NCBI GenBank assembly: GCA_026014565.1
Contig: JAOZIB010000025.1
Span: 1 to 36,753, forward strand
Length of the DNA stretch: 36,753 nt
Direction: 5' to 3'
From: Candidatus Bathyarchaeum sp.
Lineage (GTDB): Archaea > Thermoproteota > Bathyarchaeia > Bathyarchaeales > Bathyarchaeaceae
This document shows positions 23,639 through 32,110 of this stretch, in pieces. The translations under genes were made by a program, and so were the position numbers. A model generated the notes under the pieces. The model was not told the origin of the DNA, did not search any database, and was given only the letters and a program-made list of their open reading frames with translations. Numbering within the stretch: position 1 is the first letter of the stretch; every line of letters begins with the position of its first letter.

Positions 23639-24724
23639 CTACCTGGTTATTTCAATTTTTAACATTTTTTCTAAAGTTTCAGGATGTTTGCTGAAGTGCT
23701 CTCTCACAGGTTCTAAAATTTTAGTCAACGAATTAGTAACACCATTTTTCAGGTCAAGAGGATGAATTTTTCCTTCACTGTAAACCTTGGCCAAAGTTTC
23801 AAAGTTTTCAAAAGTTACTGGACCACCATACTTTGTAGGGCGAGGAATTTCTAAACAGTCAATTTCAGGATAAATTATGAGTCTAGCCAACTCTAAAACA
23901 GGATTATTCTTTACGATTTTTGCTGGGCAGTATGCATTTTTTATTTTTGAAGCAATGTCTTCTACTGAATCATGAACAAGTATACTGCTTTGAGGGATGC
24001 TCTTGGACATCTTTGAACTGATTTCCACGTTTAATTCTTTGCTTTCTCCAAATTCACGTTCTGCAGCTTGAGGCCCTTGAAGACCAATAAGAAGCGGAGT
24101 ATGAACACAAATTGGTTTTTGCCATTTTAGTTTCTCTGCAGCATCACGGGCTAACATATGGGCTTTTCTTTGGTCAATTCCCGAGCAGGCCACATCAATA
24201 TCCATTTCAAAAATGTCTGCAGCTTGCATACATGGATAAAAAACCCAAGCTGTTTCGATGTCTTTTAGGTTTGTTTCTCGACCCATTACAGGTAGGGCAC
24301 GCCATGTGCGATTAACTGAAACACTTTTTGCGATTCGAACAACTTTTTCCCAGTATTCAACATTGCCAGTAATTTCAGAAGCCCATCGATACTCGACTTT
24401 GTCTGGACCTAAACCAAGGGCGGTAAAAATCTGTTTGAGGTACTCTCCACAGGTGTGAATGTTTTCCATTTCGCCCCCGAGTTTGTTATTTATCCAAGAG
24501 TGCCAATCTGCCAAAAAAATTGTGTATTTGAATCCAGCTTTTACTAGATGTTTGATTTTTGCAGAACAGACTAAACCTATACCAATGTGTAAAAGTCCTG
24601 AACACTCAAATCCCCAGTAAGCTCGGGGTGTATTGTTAGTTTCTAGTAGACTTTGGACGTCTTGGGGGGTTACTACTTCTGCGGTGTTGCGCATAACTAG
24701 GTCGATTCTTTTTTGTAGGTCCAA
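23639..24724 (-). CDS. tyrS: Tyrosyl-tRNA synthetase
   Basis: The 361-residue class I synthetase is of the archaeal/eukaryotic TyrRS type. The HIGH motif appears as CSGLLHIGIGL (about residues 41-51) and the KMSKS motif as ISSKMSKSIPQSSI (about 236-249). The tyrosine pocket is seen in the YTIFLADWHSW and YPCMQAADIFEMDIDVACSGIDQRKAHMLARD segments. The gap between HIGH and KMSKS is normal, and no anticodon-binding S4 domain is present, as usual in archaea. The start is TTG at 24724. It leads an operon with the small TOPRIM gene and dnaG. Confidence 0.92.
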   Translation of the reverse strand: MDLQKRIDLVMRNTAEVVTPQDVQSLLETNNTPRAYWGFECSGLLHIGIGLVCSAKIKHLVKAGFKYTIFLADWHSWINNKLGGEMENIHTCGEYLKQIFTALGLGPDKVEYRWASEITGNVEYWEKVVRIAKSVSVNRTWRALPVMGRETNLKDIETAWVFYPCMQAADIFEMDIDVACSGIDQRKAHMLARDAAEKLKWQKPICVHTPLLIGLQGPQAAEREFGESKELNVEISSKMSKSIPQSSILVHDSVEDIASKIKNAYCPAKIVKNNPVLELARLIIYPEIDCLEIPRPTKYGGPVTFENFETLAKVYSEGKIHPLDLKNGVTNSLTKILEPVREHFSKHPETLEKMLKIEITR

Positions 24725-24828
24725 TTTGGTGCCCTCTTATCATCTCATTTAAAGTATTAACTTAAAAAGTTCTTGCCAGCAAAACTTGGTTAAAAAAGAA
24801 AAGGGTGAATGAAAGAGTTTGAGTTGTG

Positions 24829-25029
24829 CTATTCTTCGTCGTCAAACAAGAACAGTTCATCTATTGTAGTTTGCAAAACTTTTGCAACATGATGAGCAAG
24901 TTTGAGAGAGGGATTGTATTTTCCTTTTTCTAAGTAGAGTATGGTTTCCCGTCTCACTCCAACTTTTTTTGCTAAGTCATCTTGGGTGAAATTGTGTCTG
25001 GCCCGCAGTTCTTTGATTTTTGTTCGCAT
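24829..25029 (-). CDS. XRE-family helix-turn-helix regulator
   Basis: The 66-residue protein is a Cro/C1-type DNA-binding domain: [60 protein letters not shown], with the acidic end LFDDEE. It is the YvaO/PBSX-like short regulator commonly paired with DUF2178 membrane proteins. The ATG at 25029 overlaps the stop of the upstream membrane gene by one base (TGATG), which decides the start. It presumably represses its own operon through the inverted repeat at 25609-25625. Confidence 0.93.
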   Translation of the reverse strand: MRTKIKELRARHNFTQDDLAKKVGVRRETILYLEKGKYNPSLKLAHHVAKVLQTTIDELFLFDDEE

Positions 25030-25364
25030 CACAGGTCCTCTTTTTTGCGGTAATACCAGCTTAACAAAGCATTCGAAACCGCCATGACAAGCATTATTGT
25101 AATAGTTGCCCATCCAGCTTCAAGATCAGGCAAATCTAGAAACTCAGTTCCAAATATTATGAACAAATTCAGAGAAGTCATGAAAGCTAGACTGATATAG
25201 TAAGTTCCAATTGCTGCTTTTCCACTAATCTTCATTGTGCGCTCATCTTTAACGGGGTAACCCGATTTTTTATCCTTATGAATTTTCCACAAAACAAGCA
25301 CGCCAACAAGAACCACAAGAACAGCATTCAAGACCAAAATTGTAGGCCAAACAAAATCAGACAT
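25029..25364 (-). CDS. DUF2178 family membrane protein
   Basis: The 111-residue membrane protein has about three or four helices: residues 5-24 ([20 protein letters not shown]), about 45-65, and 80-105. The cytoplasmic segment [28 protein letters not shown] carries the DUF2178 signature KDER. Function is unknown; in archaea it is nearly always next to a short XRE regulator, as here, suggesting a sensor or toxin-like membrane partner. ATG at 25364 is preferred; a GTG at 25376 would overlap the upstream gene further. Confidence 0.8.
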   Translation of the reverse strand: MSDFVWPTILVLNAVLVVLVGVLVLWKIHKDKKSGYPVKDERTMKISGKAAIGTYYISLAFMTSLNLFIIFGTEFLDLPDLEAGWATITIMLVMAVSNALLSWYYRKKEDL

Positions 25365-25366
25365 TT

Positions 25367-25564
25367 TTACATACACGCCTCTTTGTGACTTTTATTCGAT
25401 CTTTTGTTGCCAGCTGTTATCAGACACAGTCCAAGTATTCCAATAACTGTTGCAACACCGGTGTGGATTAGGCCCAGAATTGGTTCTCCAAAAGCCATTA
25501 AAACAGCTCCAATCAAGCAAGTTGTTACACCCAAGGTGTGAACTAGATTTTTTTGAGAGTTCAT
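25367..25564 (-). CDS. Small two-helix membrane protein, unknown function
   Basis: The 65-residue protein contains two predicted membrane helices (about residues 9-26 and 30-50: LGVTTCLIGAVLMAFGEP and IGILGLCLITAG) and a basic tail with NKRSNKSHKEACM. No family is recognised. GGAG nine bases ahead supports ATG 25564; an in-frame ATG at 25579 is also possible. It is the first gene of the membrane/DUF2178/XRE operon, directly abutting the DUF2178 gene. Confidence 0.6.
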   Translation of the reverse strand: MNSQKNLVHTLGVTTCLIGAVLMAFGEPILGLIHTGVATVIGILGLCLITAGNKRSNKSHKEACM

Positions 25565-25608
25565 TTTATTGTTCTCCATTATTTATTTCTCACATTTTAT
25601 TAACTATT

Positions 25609-25632
25609 TCTAACTCTATGTTAGATATAAAT
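25609..25632 (-). promoter_or_regulatory. Promoter and inverted repeat of the XRE operon
   Basis: TCTAAC-TCTAT-GTTAGA (25609-25625) is an inverted repeat with 6-bp arms. On the minus strand a TATA-like ATTTATATCT (25623-25632) adjoins it, so the repeat sits between box A and the start of the operon. This is the expected place for an XRE repressor site. Confidence 0.5.
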
Positions 25633-25676
25633 AACATTTGTGTATTTAAAACTTCTGGAAAGCATCCAACTAAAAA

Positions 25677-25692
25677 GTCAAAAAAATTTGAA
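25677..25692. promoter_or_regulatory. Imperfect GTCAA-N6-TTGAC site upstream of beta-propeller gene 2
   Basis: GTCAAAAAAATTTGAA differs from the consensus of the paired operators at 7112-7172 only in the last base. It lies about 100 bases upstream of the propeller gene, ahead of the box A-like CTTAAATATG (25753-25762). It may put this secreted protein under the same regulator as the NosD-like pair. Confidence 0.3.
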
Positions 25693-25793
25693 GCAAAAAC
25701 GATGAAAAAACTACTTTTTTTCCACAAAAAAACAGGAATTTGTAACAAATCTTAAATATGTTTTACAAACAAAAGGTATCAGAAGGTGAAAAA

Positions 25794-28325
25794 ATGAAAA
25801 AACTAGATTTAAATCCGAAAATTGCTACTTTGACTTTAATTTTAGTATTAGCTATTTCAGCAATAGCCATTACTTTACCGACAGTTAACGCACAACAAAC
25901 AAAGGCATCAGTTGCTTATCTTGGTGCAATGCCTAATCCCGTGGGTGTTGGACAAGCAGTACTATTGCACATTGGAATCACAGAGTCATTAGCAAGTTCT
26001 GATATGGGTTGGGAGGATATGACCGTTGAAGTCACAAGACCAGACGGCACAACCGAAACCTTAGGCCCATTCACAACAGACTCAACCGGAGGAACCAGCG
26101 ACGTGTATACCCCCACAATGGCGGGTACATATGAGATGTACAGCGTTTTTCCAGAACAATCAGTAATCACGGGTGGAGGATTCTTCGGTCCAGAGGTTGA
26201 AGTAACATACAAAGGAAGCCACAGTGAAACGCTATATCTAGAAGTACTAGAAGACTCAATACCATACCATCCTGGACACCAATTACCAACCGAATACTGG
26301 AGCCGACCAATAGACGCACAACTTCGAGAATGGTACAGCATTTCCGGAAGCTGGACCCACGACCCAGACAACCTAATTGCACCATACAATGACGCCCCAG
26401 AAACAGCGCACATTCTATGGGAAAAAGAACTGGCAACAGGCGGACTTGCAGGAGGCGAACTGGGCGGTTACAGCTACGGAATAGGTGACGCGTACGAAGG
26501 AAAATGGCCAAGCCGATTCATCATTGCAGGAAAATTGTACTACACTGAAGGGGGAACCAGTTCAGATCTTCCAAGAACCTATCATTGTGTGGACTTACAT
26601 ACTGGAGAGGAAATTTGGAACAAAGTCTTCATGGATAATCAATCAATTTCCTTTGCCCAAATTCTATATTGGGACGGAATGAACTACCACGGTGCTTTTC
26701 CATACTTGTATGTTTCTACTGCAGGCAACTGGTATGCCTATGATGCTTACAGTGCAGATTGGAGATTTACTATTGAAAACGTTCCCTCAGGAACTACACT
26801 TTACGATGAAAATAACCAAATATACATACTCCAAGTTGATACAACGAATGGTTGGATGGCATTTTGGAGCATGAAAGACTTAGTAATTGCCTCATCAGGT
26901 GGATTCTATTCGGGCAGTTGGGGTAATTCAGCTCATGGCAACATAATTGATGCTGAAGCTGAATCTCCAGGTGCTGCAGCTGCATGGCTTTGGAACGTTT
27001 CCATTCCAAGCGGTTTAGTTGGAAGTGTTCAAGCAGCCAGCTATGGTGACCGAGTTATCGGTGGAAGTATCAGTACAGAAGAAGTTTCTCTTTGGGGCTT
27101 AAGCCTAGAAGCTGGAGATGAAGGTGATGAAATCTTCACTAACACATGGGACGCACCTGCCTACTGGGGTGAACTAAACATCACAGTATCAGGCTTTGCT
27201 GGCGGTTGGGTTGCATGGAGTTTTGAAGACCAAGTCGCAGTTCTATATACCAAAGAAACAAGAGAAAACTTTGGATTTAGCCTTGCTGATGGAGATAACA
27301 TTTGGGGCCCAACAGATTCTGAACAATACCTGAACGCACTAGAAGATTCAAGCGCATATGTCAAAAACATTGCTTACGGTAACTTCTATTCAGTGAGTGT
27401 TAGCGGTATCGTTTATTGCTATGACGTTCAAACTGGAGCCTTGAAATGGACATATGAAGTAAACGATCCTTACTCTGAAATGCTTTGGTCCAATAATTGG
27501 TGGGTTAAACCATTGTTCTTCAGTGATGGAAAATTATACATTTCCCACACAGAACACTCACCTGTAGACCCAAGACCAAGAGGTGCACCTTTCGTTTGTC
27601 TTGACGCTAAGACCGGAGATGTGATTTTCCGAATCGATGGCGCATTCCGTACAACCCGATGGGGTGGACGCGGCATCATTGGCGATAGCATAATCGCATT
27701 GATGGACACCTATGATCAACGTATTTACGCAATCGGTAAAGGCCCAACAGAACTCACAATGGAAGCACCACTGAGCGGAGTTACAGTAGGATCAAGCGTA
27801 ATACTCAGAGGAACAGTAATGGACGTTTCTCCAGGAACTCAAAGTCCAGAAATTGCATTAAGATTCCCGAAAGGAGTCCCAGCAGTTGCAGATGAAGATA
27901 TGAGCGATTGGATGCTTTATGTCTACAAACAGTTCGAACAACCAACAGTCAACGGAGTTACAGTAATCTTTAGCGCAATCAATCCTAATGGTGAATACCA
28001 AGACCTCAACCGTGTAACAAGCGACGGAGCTGGATTCTACAGCTTTAGCTTCAAACCCGAAATGGAAGGAGTATACACTATCTTCGCTACGTTTGAAGGC
28101 TCTGAAGGATACTATGGTTCATGCGCAGAAACAGCAATCGTCGTAGATGCAGCACCCACACCAGCGGCACCAATGGAACCAGAAGAACCTGAACCCGAAG
28201 CACCCGTAGAAGAACCAACTGAACCAGCAACACCACTGATCACCACAGAAATTGCACTCGTAATCGCAGTCGTAGCAATCGCAGTAATAGTAGTAGTATT
28301 CTTTGCCCTACGAAGGAGAAAATAA
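25794..28325 (+). CDS. Large secreted PQQ-like beta-propeller protein with membrane anchor (paralogue 2)
   Basis: The protein of about 843 residues shares its plan and most of its length with the gene at 16778. It has a signal peptide (1-33, ending PTVNAQ), an N-terminal Ig-like domain with GAMPNPVGVGQAVLLHIGIT, a propeller of WxxD/TGxxxW blades (YHCVDLHTGEEIW, YCYDVQTGALKW, FVCLDAKTGDVIF), and a second Ig-like domain. A Pro/Glu-rich linker (EPEEPEPEAPVEEPTEP), a transmembrane helix and ALRRRK complete it. ATG at 25794 is decided by AGAAGGTGA just ahead; the upstream in-frame ATG at 25758 lacks a site. It is probably an abundant surface protein; the ligand is unknown. Confidence 0.88.
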   Translation: MKKLDLNPKIATLTLILVLAISAIAITLPTVNAQQTKASVAYLGAMPNPVGVGQAVLLHIGITESLASSDMGWEDMTVEVTRPDGTTETLGPFTTDSTGGTSDVYTPTMAGTYEMYSVFPEQSVITGGGFFGPEVEVTYKGSHSETLYLEVLEDSIPYHPGHQLPTEYWSRPIDAQLREWYSISGSWTHDPDNLIAPYNDAPETAHILWEKELATGGLAGGELGGYSYGIGDAYEGKWPSRFIIAGKLYYTEGGTSSDLPRTYHCVDLHTGEEIWNKVFMDNQSISFAQILYWDGMNYHGAFPYLYVSTAGNWYAYDAYSADWRFTIENVPSGTTLYDENNQIYILQVDTTNGWMAFWSMKDLVIASSGGFYSGSWGNSAHGNIIDAEAESPGAAAAWLWNVSIPSGLVGSVQAASYGDRVIGGSISTEEVSLWGLSLEAGDEGDEIFTNTWDAPAYWGELNITVSGFAGGWVAWSFEDQVAVLYTKETRENFGFSLADGDNIWGPTDSEQYLNALEDSSAYVKNIAYGNFYSVSVSGIVYCYDVQTGALKWTYEVNDPYSEMLWSNNWWVKPLFFSDGKLYISHTEHSPVDPRPRGAPFVCLDAKTGDVIFRIDGAFRTTRWGGRGIIGDSIIALMDTYDQRIYAIGKGPTELTMEAPLSGVTVGSSVILRGTVMDVSPGTQSPEIALRFPKGVPAVADEDMSDWMLYVYKQFEQPTVNGVTVIFSAINPNGEYQDLNRVTSDGAGFYSFSFKPEMEGVYTIFATFEGSEGYYGSCAETAIVVDAAPTPAAPMEPEEPEPEAPVEEPTEPATPLITTEIALVIAVVAIAVIVVVFFALRRRK

Positions 28326-28373
28326 ACAACCATTTTCTCTCCCTTTTTCTTTTTTGGGAGTAAAGTTCAGAGA

Positions 28374-28450
28374 ATGAAATGGGGCTGAAAAGGGCTCAAA
28401 CACGAAAAATGAAAAAATAACCAAAGTGATAGTAGCAAAGTTTTTTCATT
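28374..28450. repeat. Conserved 3'-flanking element of the beta-propeller paralogues, copy 2
   Basis: This is the counterpart of 19329-19400, at nearly the same distance behind the propeller gene. The shared core AAAATGAAAAAATAACCAA is at 28406-28424. The sequences diverge after about 28450. Confidence 0.6.
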
Positions 28451-28572
28451 TTTTATCCTCAATTGCCTGTGCACGAGCCTCAGCAAACCCATTTCTTCTT
28501 CAATTTGTTCTTTTAAAGTTATTATTTGATTCTTATTTTTGATTTTTGAAACAATAAAAATTCTTAAGTCTT

Positions 28573-28800
28573 GTATCGCGGGCGTGTGTCCCACGCAACT
28601 AACTCTCATCCTCACAGTCGGAGCAAGACGCTCTTCTCAGATGAGCTCTCTCAAACGTGGGTTGGGTTTGCCCGCGCCCACCGTGTCCCACACCTGGGTA
28701 AACCCGTCGTCAATGGTAGATGGAACACATCATCCTCTGTTGGGTCCGTCGGCGTGAGCCCGCATAAGGTTCCGGCAGGATTATGCTCCAGCGAACCATC
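28573..28800. ncRNA. GC-rich structured RNA candidate, unidentified (strand uncertain)
   Basis: A GC-rich island of about 230 bases in an AT-rich 526-base gap. Nested helices are visible: CGCGGGC/GCCCGCG (28577-28583 with 28670-28676), CCCACG/CGTGGG (28590-28595 with 28656-28661), CTCATC/GATGAG (28605-28610 with 28640-28645) and GAGC/GCTC at the tip. Further hairpins follow: GTGT-CCC-ACAC (28683-28693), GGG-TAAA-CCC (28696-28705), GATG/CATC (28719-28731) and GGTTC/GAACC (28768-28797). Codon use is not protein-like. I could not find the SRP helix 8 GGAA loop or the RNase P CR-I/CR-V motifs. A plus-strand box A candidate (AATAAAAATT) lies just upstream; the minus strand would end in a T tract there. 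Confidence 0.5.
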
Positions 28801-28851
28801 ATTGCAACTAAACAAACAACTCGCAAGAACATAAAACTTGCTAATTGCAAA

Positions 28852-30519
28852 TCATTTCAGAATTTCAATGATTTTTTGCAGGTCTACCTCGAAGGCTCCA
28901 GTAGGATTTTCCAATTCAAAATTGTTCAAAACTTCGGGGTGAATTTCTCCAACCACACCAAGCTCCACGTCCCCTAAACAGATGGTTGCTGCCCGTCCTT
29001 GTAGAAAACTGGAATGGTCTGTTTCTTTTACGGTCCAGTCTTTGAATCTTAGGTTCGTTAGTAAAGATTCAAGAAAAGATTTGATTTCCGTGAAGTTTGC
29101 AGTAGGATGAGATGAAACTGCGGCGAGGTTGATTCTTCGTTCAGTGTATGTTTCTGATTCTTTGTTTAATTTTATTACGTCAGAGACTTCAAACATTCTT
29201 TGGGGAAACACATGGTGCTTACTCACTGCTAGGTTTTTCATTAAACTGGGCAATAATTCATTTCGTATTATTGAATAATCTGTCGAAACAGGGTTAGCTA
29301 ACATTACGAGACCTTTGGGCTCCTGGCGCATCTTTTGGAAATGGTCAATCTCGTTGGTTAAAACAAAATTGAGGGCTTCAGAAAAACCTAATCCCACTAG
29401 TATTTGCCGTACTGCATCTGCTACTTCGGTTACTTTGTGCTTTTTGCCTGTAGTTACTGTTGCAGGTTTGGTGGGCTCCAACCTGAAAATTCCATAACCC
29501 ACAGCGACTTCTTCAACTAAATCAATTTCATGTAAAATGTCTGTCCGATAAGCAGGAATAGAAACTTCCAAAACTCCAGAGTCTACTGCTTTTGCGTCAA
29601 GTCTTGCCTTTTGCAGTGCCTCAATTGTTTGTTTTTCTGAAAAGTCTAGACCTAACCGGTCGTTGGAAAAGTCTACGTTAAGTTTCATTTTTTGAGGCGT
29701 CAGGGTGGGAGTAACACAAACGTGGTCAGAATATTCCACAGTTACAGTTTCAATTGTTCCACCCATATCTGCTAAAGCACAAACCAGAACAGTCAAGCTT
29801 CGTTGGACAGAGTTTAAGTCCGTTCCGGTGACTTCTATGAAAAGATCTCTTGTGCTTTCATCAACTTTTGTTAATTCACCATTAATTATTGGCGGAAAAG
29901 AAAGAATCTGCCCTTTGCAATCAACAACTAAAGGATAACGAGAAGCCCAGTCAACCTGACTTTTGTAGGCTATGCCTTTTTCGTGTTTTTCCAGTACTTC
30001 TTGGGGGGTCATTTTTTCGGTTTTGTCTAAAGGAACAAACTGTACACCATCGGGAGTGCAAGTCAGATAACTAAATGGAGCTTCAACTGCATCCAGTTTA
30101 TGAACCCCAATTGAGGCTTTCTTGCGGTCTCTACCTATCATCCAGTGCAGGGCTTCTTGGAGTTCCATGAGTTCTTTGATTATATTTGAGTCAATGTCTA
30201 GTCCTCGAACAGTAGCCGCAACAATGTATGGTCGTACATCTGCTACGCTTTTATCCACCTTGAGGGTGATGCTTCCTTGTTTTACTGAATACTTTGGCAT
30301 ACCCGTTTTCCAGTCCATGAGCCCACAAAAGGCCCGGGCTACGCCAATGCAGCTAGAGAAGTCTACACGATTGGGGTTGTATTCGATTTTTAGGTAATCT
30401 TCTGTTACGTCTTCGATGTCTGTTCCCAGCCATGGAAGCCATTTTGCCATTTCTTCCACAGACATTTCATGTCCAACATACGAAGAAAACAGAGCTTTGT
30501 CCAAGTTTATTGTTGGCAT
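28852..30519 (-). CDS. pheT: Phenylalanyl-tRNA synthetase beta subunit
   Basis: The 555-residue archaeal-type beta subunit begins MPTINLDKALFSSYVGHEMSVEEMAKWLPWLG. It has the B3/B4 editing domain (about residues 80-270), a B5 domain (about 270-345, VTPTLTPQKMKLNVDFSNDRLGLD) and the catalytic-like fold (about 360-555, IDLVEEVAVGYGIFRLEPTKP, LGFSEALNFVLTNE, RMFEVSDVI). It pairs with PheS in an alpha2beta2 enzyme and proofreads tyrosine. GGAGG eight bases ahead decides for ATG 30519, which overlaps the end of pheS by 13 bases. Confidence 0.97.
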   Translation of the reverse strand: MPTINLDKALFSSYVGHEMSVEEMAKWLPWLGTDIEDVTEDYLKIEYNPNRVDFSSCIGVARAFCGLMDWKTGMPKYSVKQGSITLKVDKSVADVRPYIVAATVRGLDIDSNIIKELMELQEALHWMIGRDRKKASIGVHKLDAVEAPFSYLTCTPDGVQFVPLDKTEKMTPQEVLEKHEKGIAYKSQVDWASRYPLVVDCKGQILSFPPIINGELTKVDESTRDLFIEVTGTDLNSVQRSLTVLVCALADMGGTIETVTVEYSDHVCVTPTLTPQKMKLNVDFSNDRLGLDFSEKQTIEALQKARLDAKAVDSGVLEVSIPAYRTDILHEIDLVEEVAVGYGIFRLEPTKPATVTTGKKHKVTEVADAVRQILVGLGFSEALNFVLTNEIDHFQKMRQEPKGLVMLANPVSTDYSIIRNELLPSLMKNLAVSKHHVFPQRMFEVSDVIKLNKESETYTERRINLAAVSSHPTANFTEIKSFLESLLTNLRFKDWTVKETDHSSFLQGRAATICLGDVELGVVGEIHPEVLNNFELENPTGAFEVDLQKIIEILK

Positions 30520-32012
30520 ATTGGGTTCCTCCGTATCCAACCTAAATCGTTCTTGTATAACAGTCGAATGTCTTCAATGCCCATCTTCAACAAAATCAAA
30601 CGCTCCAAACCTCCACCCCATGCTAAAACGGGATGTTTTACACCCAGAGGTGCCAAAACTTCTGGTCGAAAGATTCCCATTCCACATAATTCAACCCAGT
30701 TGTTTAGTTCGGGAACAAAAACAGTAGACTGCAACGAGGGCTCGGTGTAAGGGAAATAACTAGGCCAGAACTGCACCTTGTCTAAGCCCAGTTTTTGATA
30801 AAATTCTTTAAGGGTGCCCATAAGGTCCCGCAGGGTAACTTTGCGGTCCATGATTATGCCTTCAATTTGGTGGAATTCGGCAAGATGCTTGTAATCTAAT
30901 TTTTCATTGCGGTAAACACGGTCTACCGAGAAAACTTTGACGGGGGGTTCTTGATGTTCGGTCAGGTAACGAATAGTAGTAGCGGTGGTGTGAGTTCTAA
31001 GAACAAGTTTTTTTGCTTCTTCGGGGCTCCATTTGTATTCCCAACCCCTCGAACCAGTAACCCAACCGTTTTCGTGGGTCTGGCACACCCCATTTACTAT
31101 GGATTTTTTGGGTAATTTTCCCTCTTTGGGGTCAAACAAGTAAAAAGTATCCACCATGTCTCGTGCAGGGTGGTCTTGAGGCTGGAACAAGGCATCAAAG
31201 TTCCAAAAGGCAGTTTCCACCATGTCACCCCTGATCTCGGTGAAACCCATTTCTAAGAAAATCTCTTTGACTTGCTGAATTACTTGTTGAACGGGATGAA
31301 TCTTTCCTGGATAACTAACAGGACCAGGAGCAGTTACATCAAAACGTCGAAGCTTCACGTTTCGCCAGTTTCCGGTTCGAATAAGTTCAGGCGTTAGTTG
31401 GCTGACTTCTTTCTGAATAGTAATGCCCTTTTTGACCAAGGCCCAACCTATATCAGTTAGTTCTAATGTTCGATTGGTTTTTTCTTCTACTTCTATTAGT
31501 CCCCGCCCCTTGAGATTATCGATGCTTCTTTGTATACCTGAATCTAGTTCTTCAACAACTAGGGGGCTGTTCTTTGTCAAAAGTTCTAGAAGTTTTTCAT
31601 CTGTTCCAACTGACGCATTTTGTAAGACAATAAGTTTGCCTTGTTTAATAATTGCCCATTTTTTGCGGTTTAGCCACCCCAAGGCAACTGAAATGAATTT
31701 TTTTTCTAAACCTGAATCTTTAACAACTGCATTAACCGAGGCTTCTCCTCCAAGTTTTTCTACAGAATTTAGGAGTCGGCGTTCGGGAAGCCCATGTTTT
31801 GCGTGGAAACTGCCTTCTTCAGTTACGGTAACTAGAGTTTGTTTTTGTTCATGTGTTACAATCAAGTTGTTTTCTTCTAAAGAAAGCACACCCCTCATTA
31901 CTGCAGCGTGGGCTAATCCACTTTCTTTGACAATTTCTTTTACTGGCGCTTTTCCTTTGAGTTGTTCAAGCGCAAGCAATGTTTTTTGTTCATTTTCCCG
32001 AAGTTCAGGCAC
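30507..32012 (-). CDS. pheS: Phenylalanyl-tRNA synthetase alpha subunit
   Basis: The 501-residue class II catalytic subunit has N-terminal winged-helix modules (about residues 1-170) that recognise tRNA-Phe, typical of archaeal and eukaryotic PheS. The class II core follows: HPVQQVIQQVKEIFLEMGFTEI (motif 1), FYLFDPKE, FSVDRVYRNEKLDYKHLAEFHQIEG (motif 2) and APLGVKHPVLAWGGGLERLILLKMGIEDIR (motif 3). It makes phenylalanyl-adenylate and charges the tRNA together with PheT. ATG or a near start at 32012 keeps the first winged helix intact. Confidence 0.97.
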   Translation of the reverse strand: MPELRENEQKTLLALEQLKGKAPVKEIVKESGLAHAAVMRGVLSLEENNLIVTHEQKQTLVTVTEEGSFHAKHGLPERRLLNSVEKLGGEASVNAVVKDSGLEKKFISVALGWLNRKKWAIIKQGKLIVLQNASVGTDEKLLELLTKNSPLVVEELDSGIQRSIDNLKGRGLIEVEEKTNRTLELTDIGWALVKKGITIQKEVSQLTPELIRTGNWRNVKLRRFDVTAPGPVSYPGKIHPVQQVIQQVKEIFLEMGFTEIRGDMVETAFWNFDALFQPQDHPARDMVDTFYLFDPKEGKLPKKSIVNGVCQTHENGWVTGSRGWEYKWSPEEAKKLVLRTHTTATTIRYLTEHQEPPVKVFSVDRVYRNEKLDYKHLAEFHQIEGIIMDRKVTLRDLMGTLKEFYQKLGLDKVQFWPSYFPYTEPSLQSTVFVPELNNWVELCGMGIFRPEVLAPLGVKHPVLAWGGGLERLILLKMGIEDIRLLYKNDLGWIRRNPICQQ

Positions 32013-32110
32013 TAGTTTTGCCTCCCATCCCAGTTACAGCAGGGAACAGAGTTTGGTTAATGGTTTATAACAAAACCGAATTTAAGGTTTCAACAAAAAG
32101 AAAGGTTTGT

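Noticed and set aside
28768-28783. Minus-strand TAATCCTGCCGGAACC resembles the 5' end of 16S rRNA
   Set aside because: Only about 11 bases agree and nothing further downstream matches 16S; it is part of a local hairpin.
28573-28800. Identity as SRP RNA or RNase P RNA
   Set aside because: The GGAA helix 8 loop with AGCAG, and the CR-I/CR-V sequences, were not found on either strand; left as unassigned.
28571-28834. Open reading frame of 87 codons over the GC-rich island
   Set aside because: Composition is odd (many His, Ser, Pro), it has no ribosome binding site, and the DNA folds extensively; it looks like an RNA gene rather than a protein.
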